Shown piece after piece: positions 37,725-46,144 of a DNA stretch of 64,000 bases. The stretch's first letter is position 1; each line of letters begins with the position of its first letter. Origin of the DNA: Saxibacter everestensis. Lineage in GTDB: Bacteria > Actinomycetota > Actinomycetes > Actinomycetales > Brevibacteriaceae. The notes under the pieces were generated by a model. The model was given only the letters and a program-made list of their open reading frames with translations, did not search any database and was not told the origin of the DNA. A program made the translations under genes and the position numbers. The stretch lies in contig NZ_CP090958.1 in assembly GCF_025787225.1 (NCBI RefSeq), forward strand, positions 3,582,550-3,646,549. The letters are read 5' to 3'.

Positions 37725-39179
37725 TTAGGCCTTATGTTGTTGTTTGATGCGGTTGGTTAATTCGGTGACTTGAGTAAAAATGGCCCTGCGTTCAGCCATC
37801 TGGTCCCTGATCTTCTTGTTCGCGTGCATCACCGTGGTGTGATCCCGGCCGCCGAATTCCTGGCCGATCTTCGGCAGGGACAAATCGGTGAGTTCACGGC
37901 AGAGGTACATCGCAATCTGCCGGGCGGTCGTAAGTGTCCTGGATCTTGACGCCCCGCAGAGGTCATCGAGGGTGAGGCTGAAATAGGCCGCGGTCTGCCC
38001 CATGATCGCGGTCGCGGTGATCTCAGGGGTGTTCTCATCCGAGATCAGGTCCTTGAGCACTATTTCTGCCAATGAAACGTCGACCTGTTGTCGGTTGAGG
38101 TTGGCGAAAGCGGTAACCCGGATCAAGGCGCCTTCGAGCTCCCGGATGTTCGAAGAGATCCGGCTGGCGATGTATTCGAGCACCTCCGGGGGAACGTCGA
38201 GACGCTCAGCGGCTGCCTTCTTACGGAGGATGGCGATCCGGGTTTCGAGGTCCGGCGGTTGCACGTCAGTGAGCAGACCCCATTCGAAGCGTGACCTGAG
38301 CCGCTCTTCGAACCCCTGCAGCTGCTTGGGTGGCAGATCCGAGGTGATGACGACCTGTTTCTCTTCGTTGTGCAACGCGTTGAAGGTGTGAAAGAACTCT
38401 TCGATGGTTGCGTCTTTGCCCTGTAGGAACTGGATATCGTCGATCATCAGAATGTCGACTTCCCGGTAGCGGCGCTGGAAGGCCGGCCGAAGGGCCGCAG
38501 ACGTCTTGTTGTCACCGATGGTGTTGATGAAGTCGTTGACGAATTCTTCGGAGTTCACATACCGGACCCGGATGCCGGGATACAACGTCATTGCGTAGTG
38601 GCCGATCGCATGCAGCAGGTGTGTTTTACCGAGACCTGATTCTCCGTAGATGAAGAGCGGGTTGTACGCCTTGGCCGGCGCCTCCGCGACGGCGACAGCT
38701 GCCGCGTTCGCAAAGCGGTTGGATGCCCCGATAACGAATGTGTCGAAGGTGTACTTGTTGTTCAGCCGGGTGGGTGTCGCCGCAGGATCGGTGCTTTGGG
38801 TCGATTCCTGCCGGATCCTTGATGGCGGTAGCTGTACTTCGGACTGTTCCGGCCTGGTCGGCCTTGCCGGTTCTGGCTCAGATGCGGGCAACTCGTCTGC
38901 ATCGAGGCCGGGTTCGACGGCGATGGCGAAAGAAACCGGAAAGCCGAGTTCCTCGGAGAATGCCGAACCGAGGTGGTCGCGGAGCTGGCGTTCCAGGGTC
39001 GACTTGGTGAGTTCGTTCTGAGCCAGCAGAACGACCATTTCCCGTCCGACCAGCCCGCGGGGTTTCGCGTTGGACAGGAATCCCTTTTGCTGGCGGGAAA
39101 TACTGTCATCGGCAAGAAGCCGGGTGAGGACATTTGACCAGACCTTGGGCAGGTCGATCGATTCGTCGTCTGCTGGCAT
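37725..39179 (-). CDS. dnaA: Chromosomal replication initiator DnaA
   Basis: The ATG at 39179 gives 484 residues starting [20 protein letters not shown]; upstream in-frame codons belong to the control region. Domain I (about 1-90) is followed by a linker, then the AAA+ domain with Walker [16 protein letters not shown], Walker [16 protein letters not shown] and [20 protein letters not shown]. Domain IV has the DnaA signature [15 protein letters not shown]. It opens oriC and its own upstream region carries DnaA boxes, so it is autoregulated. Confidence 0.97.
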   Translation of the reverse strand: MPADDESIDLPKVWSNVLTRLLADDSISRQQKGFLSNAKPRGLVGREMVVLLAQNELTKSTLERQLRDHLGSAFSEELGFPVSFAIAVEPGLDADELPASEPEPARPTRPEQSEVQLPPSRIRQESTQSTDPAATPTRLNNKYTFDTFVIGASNRFANAAAVAVAEAPAKAYNPLFIYGESGLGKTHLLHAIGHYAMTLYPGIRVRYVNSEEFVNDFINTIGDNKTSAALRPAFQRRYREVDILMIDDIQFLQGKDATIEEFFHTFNALHNEEKQVVITSDLPPKQLQGFEERLRSRFEWGLLTDVQPPDLETRIAILRKKAAAERLDVPPEVLEYIASRISSNIRELEGALIRVTAFANLNRQQVDVSLAEIVLKDLISDENTPEITATAIMGQTAAYFSLTLDDLCGASRSRTLTTARQIAMYLCRELTDLSLPKIGQEFGGRDHTTVMHANKKIRDQMAERRAIFTQVTELTNRIKQQHKA

Positions 39180-39539
39180 GTGGTTCACTCTCGGAAGTCG
39201 ATGAGGTACGGGATCATGTCCACACAGTTTTCCACAGTTTGTGTATAACGCCAGTTCGATACAGGTCGGCTGGCTATCCACCTCTGTGGAAAGTTCTGTG
39301 GAGTGTGTAGGCTGGTTCGAAGAGCCGCGGAGTTTGCCCGGCGCTATTTGACCCGATACCTGTCCGCCCCGTACCGTTGTTAGGTCTGTGCGGATTGGTT
39401 TTTTCGCATGGACCGGTGCGGTCAGATGCCTGCTTGCGTAGAGATTCGTGGAGATTGTGGCGTGGTGATTGACTCGTACGACCAGCAGTATTACCGATGA
39501 CCTCGGCCTCACGGCCAATCGAAAAAGCGGAGTTACACA
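39180..39539. promoter_or_regulatory. dnaA/rpmH divergent control region with DnaA boxes
   Basis: This 360-bp gap between the divergent dnaA and rpmH genes holds TTTTCCACA (39228-39236, 8 of 9), CTATCCACC (39274-39282) and TGTGGAAAG (39285-39293). They suit DnaA autoregulation. On the plus strand, TTGACT at 39469-39474 could be a -35 for rpmH with TACCGA near 39492. No other gene is visible. Confidence 0.6.
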
Positions 39540-39677
39540 GTGAGCAAGCGGACTTTCCAGCCCAACAATCGCCGTCGCGCCAAGACGCACGGCTTCCGTC
39601 TTCGGATGAGGACTCGCGCCGGCCGCGCCATCCTGGCCGCACGTCGTCGCAAGGGTCGCACCGAACTTTCTGCATAA
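39540..39677 (+). CDS. rpmH: Ribosomal protein L34
   Basis: This 45-residue basic protein starts with GTG (GCGGAG upstream) and reads [20 protein letters not shown], then [20 protein letters not shown], ending TELSA. It is part of the large ribosomal subunit. Its divergent position next to dnaA and before rnpA is conserved in most bacteria. Confidence 0.97.
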   Translation: MSKRTFQPNNRRRAKTHGFRLRMRTRAGRAILAARRRKGRTELSA

Positions 39678-39686
39678 GTTCGAAAG

Positions 39687-40067
39687 GTGCTCCCGCGAGA
39701 ACACCGTTTGAGGCGCAGCCAGGACTTCTCACTTGTTTTCCGGAAGGGAAAGCGGTTTGGAGCCAAGCGCCTTGTCGTGCATCTGTATATCGACACCGAG
39801 ACCCACGCCGAGCGCGTGGGCTTCGTTGTATCAAAGGCCGTTGGGAACGCCGTCGCCCGCAATCTCGTTAAACGTAGATTGCGGGCGATAGTAGCCAGAC
39901 ATCGTGATCAACTACCTGGAGGAGCAATGTTGGTTATCCGTGCCCTTCCGGGCGCTGCGGATGCGGCATTCGGTGATCTCGAGGTCGAGGTTCTCGGCGG
40001 CCTCAAGCGGTTCGGGCGGATCCAGTCGGAATCGGGAAGTTCGGCCAACGCAGAGGACCGGCAGTGA
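39687..40067 (+). CDS. rnpA: Ribonuclease P protein component
   Basis: This 126-residue basic protein binds RNase P RNA for tRNA 5' processing. It begins [20 protein letters not shown] and has the RNR motif [11 protein letters not shown]. It starts with GTG 9 bp after rpmH and its stop overlaps the yidD start (GTGA). Length and position are normal. Confidence 0.95.
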   Translation: MLPREHRLRRSQDFSLVFRKGKRFGAKRLVVHLYIDTETHAERVGFVVSKAVGNAVARNLVKRRLRAIVARHRDQLPGGAMLVIRALPGAADAAFGDLEVEVLGGLKRFGRIQSESGSSANAEDRQ

Positions 40068-40477
40068 TCAATCGACTGCTTCGGGCGCCGAGGTACCCTT
40101 TCGTCTGGTTGCTGATGGCATACCGCACGGTGATATCTCCGCTCTACGGCAACGTATGCCGGTACTACCCGTCCTGCTCGGCCTATGCGCTCGACGCGTT
40201 TGCCGTGCATGGAGTGTTTAAAGGATTTTTCATGACAGCGTGGCGTCTGCTGCGGTGCAATCCCTGGAGCAAGGGTGGCGTCGACCACGTCCACGGCTCC
40301 GAGGCAGAGCTGGTGTCCAGACGGATCGCGGCCGCATCCGGCGAACCAGGCTTACAGCCTGCCGATCCCGGAGAAATTCGGGCTTCGGCGATGTGCCGGA
40401 ACGACCATAAGGACTCCAAGAGGATGTCCTTTTCACCCCTGACCGTTCGCCCGCCGTACGGCACTAGGAGTATTTGA
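40064..40477 (+). CDS. yidD: Membrane protein insertion efficiency factor YidD
   Basis: This 137-residue protein has the YidD core: YRTVISPLYGNVCRYYPSCS, the three Cys motif, and FFMTAWRLLRCNPWSKGGVD. YidD assists insertion of membrane proteins by YidC. The C-terminal 50 residues beyond GVDHVHG are an unconserved tail, longer than usual (about 80 residues is typical). It overlaps rnpA by 4 bp and yidC by 1 bp (TGATG). Confidence 0.93.
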   Translation: MINRLLRAPRYPFVWLLMAYRTVISPLYGNVCRYYPSCSAYALDAFAVHGVFKGFFMTAWRLLRCNPWSKGGVDHVHGSEAELVSRRIAAASGEPGLQPADPGEIRASAMCRNDHKDSKRMSFSPLTVRPPYGTRSI

Positions 40478-41583
40478 TGGAATGGCTCGACACAATTCTC
40501 TTCCCGATCAAGTGGGTAGTGGCATACATACTGTTCTTCTTCCACGAGGGACTGAAGTATGTTGGCATGGACGCCGCTTCCGGGTGGACCTGGTCGCTGT
40601 CCATCGTGGGTCTTGTGCTCGTAATCCGGATCGTGCTGATCCCGCTGTTCGTTCGCCAGATCAAGGCCCAGCGGGCTATGCAGCTCGTCCAGCCAGAGGT
40701 GCAGAAGCTGCAGGCCAAATACAAGGGAAAGACTGACTCCTTCTCCCGGCAGGCAATGGCTCAGGAGCAGATGGCGCTGTTCAAGAAACACGGCACAAGC
40801 CCCTTCTCGTCCTGTCTGCCGATCCTGGCCCAGATGCCGATCTTCTTCTCGTTGTTCCGGGTACTGCACACATTGCCCGATATCGCCACGGGCAAGCTGG
40901 ATCCACTCGGCCCGATCACGGCTGATATCGCTGGACAAATTGAGAGCTCGACCATCTTCGGCGCTCAGCTGTCCGCAACCTTCCTGAGCAGCCCTGACCT
41001 CAACGTGAAGATCCTGACCGTCATCATGATCCTGCTGATGTCTGCATCGCAGTTCATCACGCAGAAGCAGATCATGGCGAAGAACATGTCTGAAGCCGCA
41101 ATGAACAACCCGTTCATGAAGCAGCAGAAGATGATGCTCTACCTATTCCCGATCGTATTCGCGGTGGGTGGCGTCAACTTCCCGGTCGGTGTGCTCATCT
41201 ACTGGCTGGTTTCAAACCTGTGGACCATGGGTCAGCAGTTCTACGTAATTCAGCGGATGCCATCGCCCGGTTCTCCCGCCGAGAAGGCACTTATGGAGCG
41301 CCGGGTGAAGAAGGGCAAGTCTCCGCTGCCGGGCATGAAAAAGCTCGAAGCCGATGACGAGCCTGAGCAGCCCCGGGGACAGCGTCAGCAGCCGGTGCGA
41401 AAAGATCGGGTAAAGCCGAAAACGGCGCCGACTACTCCGAACCAGAGCAGACCAAGCGCGGACAAGCCCGGTCAAAAGGCGCCTAACCAGAACAAAGCGC
41501 CGCAAAATAAGCCAAAAGGCAATCAGTCCAAGCCGACGAGCTCGCCCAAGAAGCAGAATAAGCCTCAGAAGGAGTCCCCATGA
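40477..41583 (+). CDS. yidC: Membrane protein insertase YidC
   Basis: The ATG at 40477 follows AGGAG and overlaps the yidD stop; the protein has 368 residues. It has an N-terminal helix (WVVAYILFFFHEGLKYVG) and the conserved core (GWTWSLSIVGLVLVIRI, PLFVRQIKAQRAM, FSSCLPILAQMPIFFSLFRVL in two parts, and FPVGVLIYWLVSNLWTMGQQ). The C-terminal 90 residues are Lys/Gln/Pro-rich and probably bind ribosomes. It inserts proteins into the membrane alone or with Sec. Confidence 0.95.
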   Translation: MEWLDTILFPIKWVVAYILFFFHEGLKYVGMDAASGWTWSLSIVGLVLVIRIVLIPLFVRQIKAQRAMQLVQPEVQKLQAKYKGKTDSFSRQAMAQEQMALFKKHGTSPFSSCLPILAQMPIFFSLFRVLHTLPDIATGKLDPLGPITADIAGQIESSTIFGAQLSATFLSSPDLNVKILTVIMILLMSASQFITQKQIMAKNMSEAAMNNPFMKQQKMMLYLFPIVFAVGGVNFPVGVLIYWLVSNLWTMGQQFYVIQRMPSPGSPAEKALMERRVKKGKSPLPGMKKLEADDEPEQPRGQRQQPVRKDRVKPKTAPTTPNQSRPSADKPGQKAPNQNKAPQNKPKGNQSKPTSSPKKQNKPQKESP

Positions 41584-42140
41584 CAGATTCAGCATTGGCA
41601 GAACCAGGCAAGCCCTCGGCAGCGGAGCTGGAACCAGACGTCGAACCAGACGCGGTGGATGGCGAGACGACTGCGGCGACTCTTGAGGAAGAGGGCGAGA
41701 TCGCGGCTGATTACCTTGAGGAACTGCTCGACATTGCCGATATCGATGGCGATATCGATATTGATGTCGTCGGGGGCCGAGCCCAGGTAGCGATTGTGTC
41801 CGAAGAGCAGAACTCTGATCTTTCCCGGTTGGTCGGACGTTCGGGTGAAGTTGTCGACGCGTTGCAGGAGCTGACCCGGCTAACGGTGCAAACCACAACC
41901 GGAGAACGCAGCCGTCTGATGTTGGATGTCGCCGGCTTCCGGCAGGAGCAGAAGACTCAGCTGGAAACGATAGCGAACAAGGCGATTGCCGATGTCCAGG
42001 CGGGAGCCGAGTCGGTAGCCTGTCGGCCGATGAATGCCTTTGAACGAAAAGTAGTTCACGATGCGGTCGCCGATGCCGGGCTTCGGAGCGAATCAGATGG
42101 CCAGGGCGACAATCGACACGTCGTGGTCTACCCTGCCTGA
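41580..42140 (+). CDS. jag: Jag/KhpB RNA-binding protein (KH and R3H domains)
   Basis: This 186-residue protein overlaps yidC (ATGA). An acidic N-terminus precedes a KH-like domain with LSRLVGRSGEVVDALQELTR and an R3H domain with MNAFERKVVHDAVADAG. Jag/KhpB binds RNA and in Firmicutes helps control cell division and shape with KhpA. It is conserved after yidC in Gram-positives. The C-terminal end overlaps the rsmG start. Confidence 0.93.
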   Translation: MTDSALAEPGKPSAAELEPDVEPDAVDGETTAATLEEEGEIAADYLEELLDIADIDGDIDIDVVGGRAQVAIVSEEQNSDLSRLVGRSGEVVDALQELTRLTVQTTTGERSRLMLDVAGFRQEQKTQLETIANKAIADVQAGAESVACRPMNAFERKVVHDAVADAGLRSESDGQGDNRHVVVYPA

Positions 42141-42816
42141 CGTGGACGCTGCAGAGCTCCAAGGTGAGCCGACAGTAGCCGGCGAAGTCTATCGTGATGC
42201 GATATCAACTGCGCGTGAGTATGCCAGTCATCTGTCGACCACCGGCGTCGAGTGGGGACTTATCGGTCCACGGGAGGTACCCCGGCTATGGGACCGGCAC
42301 ATTCTGAACTGCGCTGTTGTCGCAGACCTGGTCGATGCGGATGACACAGTAGTGGACGTGGGCTCGGGGGCCGGTCTGCCTGGGATTGCGATGGCGATCC
42401 GTAGGCCGGATACCGCATTCACCTTGGTAGAGCCACTCGCTCGACGGGTGCAGTGGCTGGAGATGGTTGTGGCCGATCTCGGCTTGCACAACGTCGAAGT
42501 CGTCCGTGCCCGATCGGAAGAGCTTGCAGGAACGCGACGATTCTCAGTCGCCACGGCACGTGCCGTCGCCGCCCTGTCCGGGCTGGTGCCATGGACGCTT
42601 CCGTTACTTGGCCCCCGCGGCCGGCTATTGGCGATCAAGGGTCAGGCTGCCGAAGAAGAGATTCGTAAGGCAGGACAGGCGTTACGGTCATTCGGCGCAT
42701 CGGAGAAAAAGATTGTTACTGTTGGCGCGGGACTGCTTGAGGTACCCACTCGGGTGGTTGAGGTCATCGTCGGGCAGAATGGTGGCAAGGTTCCTGGTTC
42801 ATTAAGAAAAGGGTGA
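42097..42816 (+). CDS. rsmG: 16S rRNA (guanine527-N7)-methyltransferase RsmG
   Basis: I choose the ATG at 42097 because GGAG lies 10 bp upstream; it overlaps jag by 44 bp. A GTG at 42142, right after the jag stop, is an alternative. The protein is about 239 residues. It has the SAM site VVDVGSGAGLPGIAMA, LVEPLARRVQWLE and VATARAVAALSGLVPW. It methylates G527 of 16S rRNA; loss gives low-level streptomycin resistance in other bacteria. The stop overlaps the parA start. Confidence 0.93.
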   Translation: MARATIDTSWSTLPDVDAAELQGEPTVAGEVYRDAISTAREYASHLSTTGVEWGLIGPREVPRLWDRHILNCAVVADLVDADDTVVDVGSGAGLPGIAMAIRRPDTAFTLVEPLARRVQWLEMVVADLGLHNVEVVRARSEELAGTRRFSVATARAVAALSGLVPWTLPLLGPRGRLLAIKGQAAEEEIRKAGQALRSFGASEKKIVTVGAGLLEVPTRVVEVIVGQNGGKVPGSLRKG

Positions 42817-44036
42817 AGGTGCGCGGTTCAGTTGGATGGCCCGGTGATCGGGCAGTTGTGAGTCCGGCCCCTCTTGGCTGGACCCGGCCTCGATCGGAAG
42901 CAGTGGCAGTCCCGGCAGAGACCGTTCATCCGGAAGATGTTTCACGTGAAACATCCGCGGCTGAAGTAGCTGCTTCGGTGAAGATGCCAGAGCGCGCGAC
43001 CGTCCCGACGGGCAACTCACCGACCAGCTCCGCGGAACCGGCGGCAGCTACCGGCTCAACAAAAGCACGCGAAACTATGGCAGAAGCCGAACCGGCCAAC
43101 TTCCCAGCACGGGATTTACACTCAATCGGAGAGAGCTCCTTGCCTGATCTAGATGAAACCACGCCGTTAGGTGCCGAAATCGCCCGGGACAACCGGAGAC
43201 TGCGTCGGTTACAAGGCAGCAGCTTTCCGCGGCCGGTGAACACGAGGATCTTCACCGTTGCGAATCAAAAGGGTGGCGTCGGAAAGACCACAACGACCGT
43301 GAACATCGCTGCGGGACTGGCGAAGGCCGGATTGCGGGTACTGGTAATCGACATCGATCCCCAGGGGAACGCGTCCACTGCGCTTGGCGTCCCACATCAC
43401 GCCGAGGTCGACAGCGTCTACGACGTGGTAATCAACGATTATGAACTAAAGGACGTCGTCCAGGATTGTCCGGATCTGTCGAACCTCCGCTGCGCCCCGG
43501 CGACCATCCACCTGGCTGGCGCCGAGATCGAGCTGGTTTCCCTGGTGGCCAGGGAACAGCGATTGGCGCGTGCGTTGAACCGCTACTTGCGAGAATGCGA
43601 AGAGCAGGATGAGCGTGTCGATTACGTTTTCATTGACTGCCCGCCTAGCCTGGGATTGCTTACGGTCAACGCGTTCGTTGCCGCCGGCGAAGTCCTTATT
43701 CCAATTCAGTGCGAGTACTACGCGTTGGAGGGCTTAAGCCAATTGCTGTCGAATATTGAATTGATTCAGAAGCACTTGAACCCGGAGCTCGCGGTATCGA
43801 CGATCCTGCTGACCATGTTCGACGGGCGAACGAATCTCGCGTCGCAGGTCGCCGAGGACGTCAGGGAGCATTTTCCCGAGCAAGTGTTGAATGCCGCTAT
43901 TCCGCGCTCGGTGCGCATCTCCGAGGCGCCCAGCTACGGGCAGACGGTGATCACCTACGATCAGGCATCCAGCGGCGCGCTGTCATATCTTGAAGCCGCA
44001 GAAGAGATCGCAGAAAGAGGCGCGAAGAGTGAGTGA
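42813..44036 (+). CDS. parA: Chromosome partitioning ATPase ParA
   Basis: The GTG start overlaps the rsmG stop (GTGA), giving 407 residues. About 140 residues of disordered N-terminus precede the P-loop ATPase (NQKGGVGKTTTTVNIAAGL, IDIDPQGNASTALG, FIDCPPSLGLLTVNAF). The N-terminal extension includes DVSRETS, the translation of an embedded parS site. M. tuberculosis ParA also has such an extension. ParA moves ParB-parS complexes apart. The start of the conserved domain is sure, the exact N-terminus less so. Confidence 0.94.
   Translation: MKVRGSVGWPGDRAVVSPAPLGWTRPRSEAVAVPAETVHPEDVSRETSAAEVAASVKMPERATVPTGNSPTSSAEPAAATGSTKARETMAEAEPANFPARDLHSIGESSLPDLDETTPLGAEIARDNRRLRRLQGSSFPRPVNTRIFTVANQKGGVGKTTTTVNIAAGLAKAGLRVLVIDIDPQGNASTALGVPHHAEVDSVYDVVINDYELKDVVQDCPDLSNLRCAPATIHLAGAEIELVSLVAREQRLARALNRYLRECEEQDERVDYVFIDCPPSLGLLTVNAFVAAGEVLIPIQCEYYALEGLSQLLSNIELIQKHLNPELAVSTILLTMFDGRTNLASQVAEDVREHFPEQVLNAAIPRSVRISEAPSYGQTVITYDQASSGALSYLEAAEEIAERGAKSE
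42938..42953. promoter_or_regulatory. parS: parS site 1, inside parA
   Basis: TGTTTCACGTGAAACA is a perfect parS consensus (16-bp palindrome); GA and TC flanks extend the palindrome to 20 bp. It is in frame with parA and reads V-S-R-E-T. It is the loading site for ParB. Confidence 0.95.
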
Positions 44037-45045
44037 AAAGAGAAAGGCCCTCGGGAAGGGCCTGGGCGCGCTGATTCCAGCTGGCGCTCCGAAGGACCGG
44101 CCGTCGGATATGTTCTTCGGCTCGTCGAATGGGGACGGAGCGAGTCGCAAGGCGGTCGCCGGATCGTCTAACGGGCATTCAGACGATGTTTCACGTGAAA
44201 CATCGGACGCGGACCTGGTTGCAGTTCCCGGGGCCGAGTTCGCAGAGCTGAATGTCTCGGACATTGTCCCGAACCCGCGCCAGCCTCGGCAGGTGTTCGG
44301 GGAAGACGCGCTCAGTGAGTTGGTGCACTCGATCAAGGAGATCGGCGTGCTGCAGCCAATTGTGGTTCGGCCAAGTGCCGCCAGTGAGACAAAGTACGAA
44401 CTGATTATGGGTGAGCGCCGATGGCGCGCCACGGTGGCGGCGGGGTTGGAGACGATCCCGGCGATAATCCGCGAGACCGACGACGAGAACCTGCTCCGTG
44501 ATGCTCTGCTGGAGAACTTGCACCGCAGCGAGCTGAATCCCTTGGAAGAGGCAGCGGCATACCAGCAGTTACTGGATGACTTCGGTTGTACTCAGGCCGA
44601 GTTGTCCGAGCGGATCGGCCGTTCCAGGCCGCAGATCAGCAACACCCTGCGGCTCATGAAGCTGCCGCCACTGGTTCAGCGTCGAGTTGCGGCTGGTGTA
44701 CTGTCCTCGGGCCATGCCCGTGCGCTGCTCGGTCTCGCCGATGGTGCGGCGATGGAGGTTCTGGCCCAGCGAATCGTCGCTGAGGGCCTATCCGTGAGGG
44801 CGACCGAGGAAGAAGTGCTGCTGGCGTCCAGAGAGGAACCGGCTCGGCGAAACAAACCCAGAGCTGGCACCCGTCATCCTGAGCTGGATGACCTGGCTGT
44901 GCGGCTCGGTGACCGGCTGGATACCAGGGTCCAGATCAGCCTTGGCGCGAAGAAGGGCAAGCTGAGTGTGGAGTTCGCCAGCATGGACGACCTGCATCGG
45001 ATACTGGACGAGCTGAGCCTGCAGGCTGCGGCCAGCGCGGAGTAG
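44029..45045 (+). CDS. parB: Chromosome partitioning protein ParB
   Basis: The GTG at 44029 (AGAGG upstream) overlaps parA by 8 bp and gives 338 residues starting VSEKRKALGKGLGALIP, which is the conserved ParA-stimulating N-terminus. The CTPase/clamp domain has GERRWRATVAAG and LLENLHRSELNPLEEAAAYQ. The HTH has TQAELSERIGRSRPQISNTL. The C-terminal dimer domain follows. ParB binds parS and spreads. Its own gene carries a parS site. Confidence 0.95.
   Translation: MSEKRKALGKGLGALIPAGAPKDRPSDMFFGSSNGDGASRKAVAGSSNGHSDDVSRETSDADLVAVPGAEFAELNVSDIVPNPRQPRQVFGEDALSELVHSIKEIGVLQPIVVRPSAASETKYELIMGERRWRATVAAGLETIPAIIRETDDENLLRDALLENLHRSELNPLEEAAAYQQLLDDFGCTQAELSERIGRSRPQISNTLRLMKLPPLVQRRVAAGVLSSGHARALLGLADGAAMEVLAQRIVAEGLSVRATEEEVLLASREEPARRNKPRAGTRHPELDDLAVRLGDRLDTRVQISLGAKKGKLSVEFASMDDLHRILDELSLQAAASAE
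44187..44202. promoter_or_regulatory. parS: parS site 2, inside parB
   Basis: TGTTTCACGTGAAACA again, with CGA/TCG flanks making a perfect 22-bp palindrome (44184-44205). It is in frame with parB and reads V-S-R-E-T. Confidence 0.95.
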
Positions 45046-45067
45046 GTATCCCGCCGTGATGCGGCTA

Positions 45068-45120
45068 ACCCGAGGAGGGCCGGAATGCGTCTGCATTCTG
45101 GCCCTATCGCTTGCTCGGGT
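45068..45120 (+). terminator. Two-tier hairpin after parB
   Basis: AGGGCCGGAATGC (45076-45088) pairs with GCATTCTGGCCCT (45093-45105) with one mismatch, inside an outer ACCCGAG (45068-45074)/CTCGGGT (45114-45120). It lies between the convergent parB and ligase genes and can act in both directions. Confidence 0.75.
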
Positions 45121-45138
45121 GCCGTGCGGTCCGGAGGT

Positions 45139-46119
45139 TCAGGAACGGACGCTAGTCGCCAGCACGGTGTCCACCAGCTGGCGATACACCGGAGCCAATA
45201 CCTGAGTGGGAGACGAAGCAGGCTCGCTGTTTTGCAGAATTGCCCGCGGAAGGATGGAGGTCTCGGTCATTCCAGGGGCGGTGTCCGCCTCCAGGAACCA
45301 GGCCCGGCCGTCCGTATCCACGATGAAGTCGATTCGGGCGATATGGCGCAGATCCAGCGCCCGGAATGCAGCGAGTGCGGCTAACGCTACCGTGGACAAT
45401 GTTTCACGTGAAACACGGGCCGGAATATGAAACCGGCTGGCCCCGGCAGTGTAGCGGGCATCGTAGTCATAAGAACCGCCGACTGCCTCGATCTCGACGG
45501 CCGGCAAGGTGGCCGGGCCGTCGCCGAGGTCAAGCACGCCGACCGAAATTTCGGTTCCTGACACGGCCGGTTCGATCAGGGCAGCTTCGCCGTAGCCAAA
45601 ACAGGTAACCATTGCCGGTGTGAGCTCGAGATCGGACGTCACCAGGGTAAAACCCTGCGACGAACCTGCCATCACCGGCTTCACACTAAGTGGAAGCGGC
45701 ATTGCCGACGTCAAGGCTCCAAGGATCGCCGTCGCACCGAGCTCTCGGAAGCTGCTCTTCGGCAGCACAACATCGGGCAGTACAGCGACCCCGGCAGCCT
45801 CGACCGCATTCTTGGCCAAGCTCTTATTCCAACTCAGCGCGGCTGATCTAGGTTTTGAACCGATGTAAGGCAAACGCAGTAGATTGAGCAGATCAGCGAT
45901 AGTACCGTCTTCACCCATTACGCCGTGCAGGGTTGGCCAGACCAGGTCGGGTTTCGAGTCGCGAAGGTGTTCGAGCATACCGGTCTCCACGTCGATCGTC
46001 TCGACGTGCGCACCGGTGTGCCGAAGGGCGTCGGCAATCCGGCGGCCGGAGCGCTGCGAGACTTCCCGTTCATGGGACGATCCCCCGGCGATGATCACGA
46101 CATGCGGTTCAGCAGGCAT
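45139..46119 (-). CDS. D-alanine-D-alanine ligase-like ATP-grasp protein
   Basis: From the ATG at 46119 the protein has 326 residues, starting MPAEPHVVIIAGGSSHEREV. It has the Ddl features LVWPTLHGVMGEDGTIADLL, the Ser-loop SVKPVMAGSSQG and the ATP-grasp C-terminus FLEADTAPGMTETSILPRA. The usual E-V/I-N-T Mg2+ motif reads E-A-D-T, so the Asn ligand is Asp here. That, and its position after parB next to an aminotransferase, make a divergent substrate possible. A parS site lies inside it. Confidence 0.82.
   Translation of the reverse strand: MPAEPHVVIIAGGSSHEREVSQRSGRRIADALRHTGAHVETIDVETGMLEHLRDSKPDLVWPTLHGVMGEDGTIADLLNLLRLPYIGSKPRSAALSWNKSLAKNAVEAAGVAVLPDVVLPKSSFRELGATAILGALTSAMPLPLSVKPVMAGSSQGFTLVTSDLELTPAMVTCFGYGEAALIEPAVSGTEISVGVLDLGDGPATLPAVEIEAVGGSYDYDARYTAGASRFHIPARVSRETLSTVALAALAAFRALDLRHIARIDFIVDTDGRAWFLEADTAPGMTETSILPRAILQNSEPASSPTQVLAPVYRQLVDTVLATSVRS
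45400..45415. promoter_or_regulatory. parS: parS site 3, inside the Ddl-like gene
   Basis: TGTTTCACGTGAAACA lies within the minus-strand ligase gene and reads V-S-R-E-T in its frame (ARVSRETLST). It is the third perfect site within 2.5 kb. Confidence 0.95.
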
Positions 46120-46144
46120 GGTGCCCTTTCGGTTAGGCAGTCGA

